NCBI GenBank assembly: GCA_037501455.1
Contig: CM074857.1
Span: forward strand, 127,025,501-127,089,500
From: Lantana camara
Lineage: Eukaryota; Streptophyta; Magnoliopsida; Lamiales; Verbenaceae
Direction: 5' to 3'
DNA length: 64,000 nt
Part shown: positions 32,705 through 42,200 of the stretch, piece by piece
How positions within the stretch are numbered: the stretch's first letter is position 1
Layout of the letters: each line of letters begins with the position of its first letter
Program-made: the position numbers and the translations under genes
The notes under the pieces: generated by a model
What the model was told of the DNA's origin: nothing
Seen by the model: only the letters and a program-made list of their open reading frames with translations
Databases searched by the model: none

Positions 32705-34335
32705 TTAGTTGAAGATCTCAACTTTTATAAAACCTGCATACAACGAGATTACGATGCCTCTAGCTGCTTCTCTCGCCTCCGGGAGCTTGTCATTTAGCAA
32801 ATTTGATGCCGTTTTGATCAATGAATCAAATCCAAATTCTGGCATGCTTTTAAGATCCTGTGAAACATTCAAATGTTTAAATTACATCTACAATTGATCC
32901 TCACAAGTTTGTAGAAACTAAAACCAGTCGTTCAAATTTTACACAAACCACCCCTGTGGAAATGGAAACAGAGCAAGATTGATTTGTAGTTGTCCCAAAC
33001 TTATGGGTAAAAACTCTAACAGAAGCACATTATGAGCAATAAAAGTTCAGATTGCCATATTAAAATTCACCCCTGCAAAATTGGAGAAACTACAAACCAC
33101 CCATTAAAATTTTGGGATAATTACCAACGCCCCCCTGAGGTTTGACGTTATTACAGAATACCCCCTGAGGTTTCGGAAATTACGAACTCCCCCCTGGGTC
33201 GTTATCTCCTCTGTTAAATTTAACGGATTGTGTGAAATTTACTATTTTACCCCTACTATATTGAAACTCAGGGGGGTATATGTAATAAAGAGCCAAAGGT
33301 AAGGGGGCTAATGCAAGGACTGAAATTGTTAAGGGGGTTTGATGTAAGTACTTGAGTTTTATGTCTACCTAGCATTTTTTTTTTAATAAAATGCTACTTA
33401 ATGTTATTTTAATATTTTTATGATAGACTAATTTCATATCTACAGTTTATGGATGCTTAATATTTTCTGTAGATATTGACCATATATGTTCAATGTTCGA
33501 AATAATTGTTTAAACGGCTGGCGGATATTTTTGTGAATTTACTAATGCATTTGTTGATATTAATGTATTTGTTATGATTTTCAATTTTGAGGAAAAAAAT
33601 TGATAATGCACTAGTTGATCTTTGTGTGGGTTTTTTTATATGAATTTTTATTTTGAGGAAAAATTTGTTATAATTGCAAATAAATTATTTTAAATTAACT
33701 TTAAATGGACTTGTACAAAATATATTTAAAACTAAGACATAAATATGAAAGGAAATTTATAACTTATCATATTTTATAGAAATAAATATGCATGGAATAT
33801 CTAATTCAATTTATATTTATAGATAAAATATAATATATTAAATTAAATAACAACTTTTTAAATATAAAAAATTCAAAATTAACTAATATTACAATTATAT
33901 CATTACACTCTAAGTAAAATTACAATATACCCCCTAAGGGTGTTTTTGGAATTTAAATTTGAATTTAACGGTGTAATTAACGGTCGGTGCTATTTGTAAG
34001 CGAGGGTGTACTATTCAGGGGGGAGTTCGTAATTTTCGAAACCTCAGGGGGTATTCTGTAATAACGCCAAACCTCAGGGGGGCGTCGGTAATTATCCCTA
34101 AAATTTTTAAAATTCACAGAGAACACCCCTTTGAAAATGGAAACAGAAAATGGGTGACTTGTAGTTTCCCAAAACTAATAGGATCAAATAGTAACATTGC
34201 CATCCCAGAGGAGTTATAGATGTGTGAAAGTTCTTGGTTTTTTTCTTACATACCATCTTGGAAACACAGTTGGAGATAGAAACTACAGCTTTTGCTTTTA
34301 ATTCTGAGGTTTGAATGACCACCGTAAACCGAGCT
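32705..34335 (-). pseudogene. CLASP/TOG fragment, unit B
   Basis: The last exon 32705-32857 is open here: DLKSMPEFGFDSLIKTASNL, NDKLPEAREAARGIVIS, then LYAGFIKVEIFN and TAA. It is a better copy than the one at 7380-7502. Part of the previous exon is at 34254-34335 (KAKAVVSISNCVSKM, donor GTATGTAAG). The rest of the TOG region found in unit A (7990-8500) is missing and replaced by a NAC fragment. The intron between the two exons holds the MULE at 33114-34098. Confidence 0.68.
33105..34107. mobile_element. MULE-type element with 83-bp terminal inverted repeats
   Basis: The element proper is 33114-34098 (985 bp). Both ends read GGGATAATTACC, then CGCCCCCCTGAGGTTTG, and stay complementary for about 83 bp with three mismatches by my count. 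The exact 9-bp duplication TAAAATTTT flanks it. Unit A has the undisturbed site (7785-7805). The interior is AT-rich and noncoding, so the element is non-autonomous. Nine-bp duplications and long TIRs are the hallmark of Mutator-like elements. Confidence 0.93.
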
Positions 34336-34404
34336 TGTGCAGTAGAGCAATCTTTATTCTAATTATGAATTTATGTTCGTGATGAAGGGAGAGCGAAACT
34401 GGGT

Positions 34405-34618
34405 GAGAAAGATTGGTATTTTTTCTGTATGAGGGACAAGAAATACCCCACAGGGCTGAGGACAAACAGGGCTACAGCTTCAGGATGGCTACAGGAAAAG
34501 ACAAGGAAATTTTCAGGGGAAAACACCTCGTTGGCATGAAAAAAACCCTTACAAAGGGAGAGCTCCAAAAGGTGAAAAATCCAATTGGGTCACTCACGAA
34601 TACAGATTGGAGGGTAAA
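34405..34618 (+). pseudogene. NAC-domain transcription factor fragment
   Basis: Plus-strand text in three frames follows the middle of a NAC DNA-binding domain. First comes [20 protein letters not shown] with NRATASG, then [20 protein letters not shown], then [20 protein letters not shown]. These correspond to NAC subdomains C and D. At least two frameshifts (near 34480 and 34550) separate the parts. No start, subdomains A/B or activation region are present. It occupies the place of TOG exons in unit B and is absent from unit A. Confidence 0.88.
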
Positions 34619-34654
34619 GTCTCTCTCAATAACCTCCCCAAACAAGCCAAGGTA

Positions 34655-35200
34655 AATTCTCTCTCAATATCCGTCCATCCACTCATCTATCTACCTATCT
34701 ATATATATTATATATATCAAATTGGCTAGATTAGGAAGATTATAAACTTTAAATTGGGCATAAATTACTGATTATAAGAGATATTGTATTATTACAATTG
34801 AACCTTTGACTAAGCACTCTCTTATGCTGATATATATACATGGTAAAGAACATTGAAAAATACACACTGATATTTGTAATACTTATTTTTATTTTTCTAT
34901 TCTGAACGAATGTCTAGACAGGTGATCCTACTATCTTTATTAATATCGTCGTTTCTGTAAGAATTATCGGCCTTTTCATATTTTCTTTAAGTTTGTCACT
35001 AAAGAGTCCAGACAGTGAGATTTTAGAATTCTAATTGATATTTTGTTGTTCCAGAATTCTAATTGATATTTTGTTGTTCCAATCATTCTTTGCAATTTTT
35101 CCATAGTCTTTTGGGACCACTAAAACCCACGTACTCTGCACGCCAAGACCATGACATTTTGGCTATAATGCATGGATATGGATACGGACATGACAATATA
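34655..35200 (-). promoter_or_regulatory. Promoter remnant of a lost receptor copy, unit B
   Basis: This is the counterpart of 8745-9500 in unit A, also matching RLK1/RLK2 upstream sequence (GGTGATCCTACTATC, CGCCAAGACCATGACATT). An AGAATTCTAATTGATATTTT block is duplicated at 35020-35070. No first exon follows. Confidence 0.55.
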
Positions 35201-35861
35201 GACATTTAAAATCTTTTTGGATTATTAAAATGCAAAACAATTGATATTTTATACAATACACATATTACTTAATTTTATTTAGTATGCTTAGTTTTGAGAA
35301 ATAATTATGAAATTTACAGAGGTAATTTAAATAATATATTTATAATGTACGGTCATTGTATGTAGCACTTGTGCTTTGTTGAAGACAAGAGTTCAATGAC
35401 AACACATAGAAGTTTTATAAGGGAACCAAAACAGTGTTGCAAGCAAAAAGGCACGGGCACAAAAAGTGACAACACATCGAAGTTACAATAATATGAGATT
35501 TACCTCAGAAAGATTTAAATATAACATTACAACTTGTCCAGTGTTATGTAGTTGAAATGATAAAAATGGAACAACTTACAATTAGGCTCAATTCACCTCA
35601 GCCAGAAAGGATTTCATATTGAGACATTGCAACAAATATTTTTAAGAACATACCAAATATTTAGAAATATAAGGAAAGAAATAATGCTAAAGCACATTTA
35701 GATCTCTTGATTTCTTCCAAGTTTGTTTCTTGATCTTCAAAGGACAAGAATGTGTTTTAAACTCCTGCAGAATATGGTCGCATAGTCATTAGATAACAAG
35801 TAAATTTTCAATGTGTACACTCATTCCCAAAATTCATGTTTTGCATTATGAAAAGTTATTA
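35201..35861 (-). other. 3' flank of RLK2
   Basis: Noncoding, closely matching 9490-10591 downstream of RLK1 except that it lacks the hAT-like MITE. No distinct terminator or polyadenylation signal can be singled out. Confidence 0.4.
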
Positions 35862-36259
35862 TCAATAATTGTTACCTTCAATGGTGGAAATTGTAGTTTG
35901 TCTATTTCTTGTGGTTCCTCCTACAACTCTGGCTTTGATTTTCTGTAGAGCAGCCACTGTTTCTATCATGTTAATTCTTTCATATGGTGAAGTGGCTAAG
36001 CATTGCATTGCCAACCTAAAAATAGATGTAACACATTCCTCCGTTTTGTGCAAATTCAGATCTTCTCTTGATAGCAAAGCAGGGGCGACAACTTCAATTA
36101 CAGCGTTTTCTTGCAATGCTGCTCCCACCCAATCCTTCAAGCTCATTTCTTGGCCAAACATATCATCGGTAGGCTTTTTACATGTAAATATCTCCAAAAA
36201 CAATATTCCGAAGCTGTAAACATCTCCATTTGTGGAAACTTTTCCTTCCGATCCATACT
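35862..36259 (-). CDS. RLK2 last exon: kinase C-lobe
   Basis: It starts after TTGTCAG with EYGSEGKVSTNGDVYSFGIL, continues KKPTDDMFGQEMSLKDWV, ECVTSIFRLAMQCLATSP, and ends ISTIEGNNY with TAA. It completes the APE motif across the splice junction. Confidence 0.9.
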
Positions 36260-39200
36260 CTGACAATAATTTTAATTAAATTCAATGAATTCATGGAATT
36301 AAATGCTTGAATTTATTAAAAGAAATATTTATGAATTATTACGGTGGCATACCCTAAGGTTTAGGAAATCTCAGGGTATGTCAGTTTATCTCAATGCTTA
36401 TAAGTTAAGAAATGAAAGAAAGATGTTTGAAGTCATTAAATATTACCTGGTGCTGCATAACCAACTGTAGCCAATGTTTTTGTCTGGATGACAGTCTCCC
36501 CTTCATCAAAGAGCTTGCTAATGCCAAAGTCAGAAAGACGAGCAGTCATATCTTCATCAAGCAATATGTTGCTTGGCTTTATATCACAATGTACAACTGG
36601 GAATGTATGACCGTGATGAAGATATTCCAATGCTAATGATACATCGATAACTATATCAAGCTTTTGTAGCAAATCCAGACAATGACTCTCAGAATATAAC
36701 CATTTCTCAAGACTCCCATTTGGCATGTATGAAAGAATCAGTGCTTTGAAATCCATGTTAGTGCAACAACCAATTATTCCAACTAAGTTTCTATGTCGGA
36801 TGCTGCTCAATATTTCACTTTCGGTATCGAAACTCTTAGCAACTCCTTCCAATTTCAAGTTGAAGACTTTTACTGCAACACTCAATCCATCAGAAAGTGT
36901 TCCCCTGAAAACCGATCCAAAACTTCCTTTTCCAACTAGATTAGTTTCACTAAAGGAATTCGTTCCCCGCTCAAGCTCTGCATATGAAATCCTTCTCCAA
37001 GAAAAACGATCTAGTGATGGAACAATAGTAGGGACTGGTATCTTTCTTCGTTGATGTCTCCTTAGGAGCATAATTATGATTATCACCAGAATGATAGCTG
37101 AACTGATGGGGAGCAGTACATACTTCATTAACAGAACAACATGTTTCGGCCCTGAACTCTTTTGATTTCCAACACAAGGAGGAACTTGAAATTTTGGCGC
37201 ACCACATAGAGCAAAGTTTCGAACAAATGATTGAGGAGTGAAGTTAACAAAAGGCCCCTCAGTTGGAATTTCTCCTTCCAATCTATTGATAGACACATTA
37301 ATATACTGAAGAAATCGGAGATTTTCTAAGGACTTTGGGATCCCTCCAGAAAGATTATTATTAGATAAATCTAACCATGTCAAACCTTTGACATTTCCCA
37401 AGGATGGAGGGATAGACGCTTCCAACTTGTTATTCGCCAAAGATAAAACTTCTAAAGATTGACAACCATCAATTGAAGTTGGAATATCACCTGAGAGCTG
37501 ATTAGAGGACAAATTTAATTGATTGATTACTCTCAAATTTCCAATTTCAGATGACAAATGACCACTCAAATTGTTCATGGACAAATCTAGATAGATCAGG
37601 TCTCTAAGATTCCAGAAGCTGGAAGGTATGGTGGAATTGAGCTTGTTTGAGTATAAATAGACATTTCTCAGGGATTTAAGCTGACCCAAGCAATCAGGTA
37701 TGGGACCTGTGAGCATATTACTATCAAAGTACAAGTCCCCCAAACTACTCATCTGACAAATATCAGGAGGTATAGATCCCGTCAGCTGATTTTCGCCAAG
37801 AGATATTATTTCGAGACGTTTTAATTTCCCAAGTGTTGTTGGGATGGTCCCTGTGAGAATTACAAGTTAAACATACCTGTTAAATTTTAAGTATTCTTAC
37901 AATTTTTATGTCGGAATTAAAAAAGAAGAAAGTTCGAACGAGACAAAGAAGGAAAACAAACCTGGTGCATGAAGTTAATTTTTTTTTTTAATGTTTATTT
38001 ATAATTAATTCCCAATAAGTTGTTTTACGATAAGCAAAAATTATGTTGATTTTTCAAATGGAAAGCTATTATACCGGTAAAGTAGTTTTCCGCAAGATTC
38101 AACCACCTAAGCATGCTCAAATTTCCAATTTCACTTGGGATATGGCCATTGAGATGGTTGTCGGACAAGGCCAGGATTTCAAGATTACTGCACTTGTATA
38201 TATTTGATGGAATTTGCCCGTTTAGCTGATTTTCCTCAAGGACCAGTTTTTTCAATTTTCGCATGTTGTTGCACATGTCATGTGGCAGATTACCTGAAAG
38301 AAAGATAGACAATTATGTATTAATATTAACTAACAGACTAACAGTGAAAGAAAGATAGTTTACCTGAAAGAAAGATAGACAATTATATATATATTAATAT
38401 TAAGTTGGCTAACTGTGATATATTCTCCTAATTAAGCTGTCTCAAACATACAATCTCTTTCGGGATATTCCCAGGTTATGGATAATGATTTACTATAAAA
38501 TGAAAGCCCAACATTTGAGGTAGCAAGAGAGTTGGACGAAGCTACACAGGACTCGGGGCAGACGTCTTTAATTCAGGATTGGAAGTTCACTTGGAATTTA
38601 AATGTAGCCCCGAAAGTACGAGTTTTTTTGTGGCGTTTGTGTCGAAATGTTTTGCCAACAGGGGTTAATTTGAGGAAACGCAGGTGTGCAGAGGTGGTGA
38701 AGTGTCCTTGGTGTGAAGAAGAGCAAGAAGACTCCGAACATATATTCTTGAGGTGTCCCTTTTCACGACAGTTTTGGGCGCTCTCCAATCTTCCTTGGAG
38801 TATCATTTCAAATTGGAAGGGCAGCAGCGAACATATATTCTTGAGAAATTTGCTATTTTCTGTTGGTCTCTTTGGCGTAATAGGAATGAGAAATGGGCAG
38901 AAGGCAAAGGAGAGAGCCCTATGAATCTAATAGCAGCAGCAAATCGGATTTTGGCAGCAAATCTCGTGACTATTAGAGCTGTTGTACCTCAGGAACAACA
39001 CCTTCTTCCTTCTCAGTGGCAGGCGCCGGCTACCGGAGTTCTTAAGCTGAATGTTGACGGAGCAATCTTCACGCAGTCTGGCGAAATCGGGCTAGGAGTA
39101 GTTGTACGTGATTCTTCAGGGGATTGCGTGGGTTGGAGGAGTTTGAAACGTCAAGAATTGTTGGCGCCGCAGGTGGTCGAAAGCCTGGCTGTGAAGGAAG

Positions 39201-42200
39201 CTTCACAAGTATCATAATTGAATCGGATTGCCTGAATTTGGTCCGAAAACTGAACTCACAAGAACAAGATATGTCAGACATTGGTCCCATTCTTGATGAT
39301 ATCCGACAATTATTAGTGAGGATCCCAGTGGTGAGCTTTTCGTTCGTTCGTCGGGAAGGCAATAGAGTTGCTCACTCTTTAGCTAGATTAGCTTTAAATG
39401 GTTTAGATGGGGACTTTGAGCTCCCTGATGATGTTATTTCTCTTTTGTTAGAAGAGTAGCAATCTGCAGGATTCTGTTTTGTTGTTCCTTTTCAAAAAAA
39501 AAAAAAAAAACATTTGAAGCATATACGTTATTTATTAATTGTTAACTATTAACATATTATATTTAGTAAATTTATAATTATGGATAAAACTTATATGACT
39601 TTTATGGTCTTCTCTGGTGCAGATCACAAAACTTAAGTTTTATATATTTATTGTGTCAACAATTCAAGAAAGAAATTTGAAAATCAACTTTGTACCTAGA
39701 GATGTAAACGAGGCGAGTTTGTTTGCGAGCCTAACTAGTTGACCAAATAAAAGTTCGGGTTCAAATTCGGGATAGTCAAACTTGAATCGAACCTTGGCTC
39801 GGTTCGTGATCTCAACTAACGAACTTGAACTCATTCTTTTTTAAATTTCGGCTCGTGAATTCTAGCATTTTAATTAAAAAAAATATTTATTATATATAAT
39901 ATTATTAATATCCACCAATAATAGAGAACAAATGAGAAATTAGAAAAAAAAAAAAAAAGAAAACAAAGAAAATTAATAATAAACTTCCAACTGTAATCTT
40001 GTTGTAAATATGGATTTAAGACCCGATAACAGTTATGGAGAAACATGAACATTCAAGAATGACATTTTTAATTTCAAAAATAAATTATGATATATAAGTT
40101 AAACATACCTTTTAAATTGTTATTATTAAGGTATAAAAATCTCATACTGGTGATTATGTTGATTTTTTCAGATGGAAAGATATCATACCGGTGAAGTAGT
40201 TTTTCCCAAGATCCAACCACCCAAGCATGCTCAAATTTCCAATTTCACTTGGGATGTGACCGTTGAAATGGTTGGAGGAGAGATCGAGCATGTCGAGCTC
40301 TTCACACTTGTATATATTTGGTGGAATTTGCCCTTTTAGCTGATTTTTGTAAAAGTACAGTATTTTCAATTTTGCCACGTTGTTGCACATGTCATCAGGT
40401 AGCTTACCTAAAAAAAAGATAGACAATTATATATTAATATTAAGTTGACTAACTGTGATATATTCTCCTAATTAAGCTGCCACAAACATACAATCTCTTT
40501 TCCGGATATTCCCATTGAGATTTCATAGTCCAACCTGAAAAATGATTTACTATAAAATGAAAGGCCAATATTAGAAATTTGAAACATATACGTTCTTTTG
40601 TTAATTGTTAACCATTAACATGTTATATTTAGTAAATTTTTAATTATGTATAAAAGTGTTATGACTTTTATGGTCTTCTCTCGCGCTGTATTGATCACAA
40701 AACTTAAAGTTTTATATATTTGTTGTGTTAACAATTCAAGAAAGAAATTTGAAAATCAACTTTGTACCTAGGGATGTAAACGAGATGAGTTCGTTTGCGA
40801 GTCTAACGGGGTCGAACCAATAAAAGTTCGGATTCGAATTTAGGATACTCGAACTTGAACCGAACCTTGGCTCGGTTCATAATTTCAACGAACTGAACTC
40901 GAATCCATTCTTTTTTAAATTTCGGCTCGCAAACTCTTAACATTTTAATAATAAATAATATTTATTATATATAATATTATTAATATCCACCGATGATACT
41001 ATCACGAAGCTAGATATTATCAATATATATCCATATTATCAATGTTAAATTTCGCCAATAAAATTTAATCATCAACATCAAGATACTCTATTCTGGGTCA
41101 AACTTTAAAAGCCAATTTTAGCCCAATTAAATTGGTCCATCGTTAGAGAAACCTAAGTTAATATAAGGGCTAAAGGGTTCCAATTTCCATACTGTGTAAT
41201 CCGTGGTTGTTGAGTTCTACTTCTGCCAATTGTTTAATTTAACAACACAATCACATTTTCCCCTCCAACTATTTTTATTTAGAATACATAGTATGAATAT
41301 TATATATTTTATTAATTTTTTATAATTTTTAAAAAATTTAAAAGCTAATATAGAGTAAAATAGAGTTATAATTATTGAAAGCAAGAATCACGTGCAGAAA
41401 GCAATCGGCCCATAAATCACGTGCCTTGAGAAGTCTTTTAATGCTAACAATTAAAACATTAGTTGTATTTTTCCTTTTCCGCTCTTTTAATCATTCATTC
41501 ATACAGAACGAATCAATGCATATTAGTGAATACTGAATACAAAGCCCAATAGTTGAATAGGGAGAAAGGTATGAGACCATATAAAGAATTGGAATTGAGA
41601 TATAGTATCTCCAGGTAAGATGCATTCGCAAGCTCTTGTGGTAGTTCACCTACAATAGTCTATGAAGACTGATAGTATTAAACAAATATTTGGATTTTAT
41701 GCATGACATTCATTTTAATTGCCTCTTAATCAATGAATGAAAATCCATGCCTTAGAACATCGGAGCATCCGATCACAAAGCTTAAGTTTTATATGTTTGT
41801 TGGGTTAACAATTCAAGAAGGAAATTTGAAAATCAATTTTGTACCTAGGGATGCAAACGAGATGAGTTCGTTCGTAAGCCTAACGAATCGGACCAATAAA
41901 AGTTTGGGCTCGAACTCGGGACAGTCAAACTCGAACCGAACTTTGGCTCGATTCGTGATTTCAACGAACTGTACTCGAACCCATTATTTTTTAAATTTCG
42001 AGAATCCTAATATTTTAATAAAAAATAATAATACTTATTGTATATAATATTATTAATATCCACCAATGATACTGTCTATTATGGGTCAGGCCTTAGAAGT
42101 CAATATATAAGGCCAATATATATCTTAGAAAATCCACCAATGATATTATCACGACCTTAGATATTATCAATTTTGAACTTTGCTAATAAAATTTAAACCA

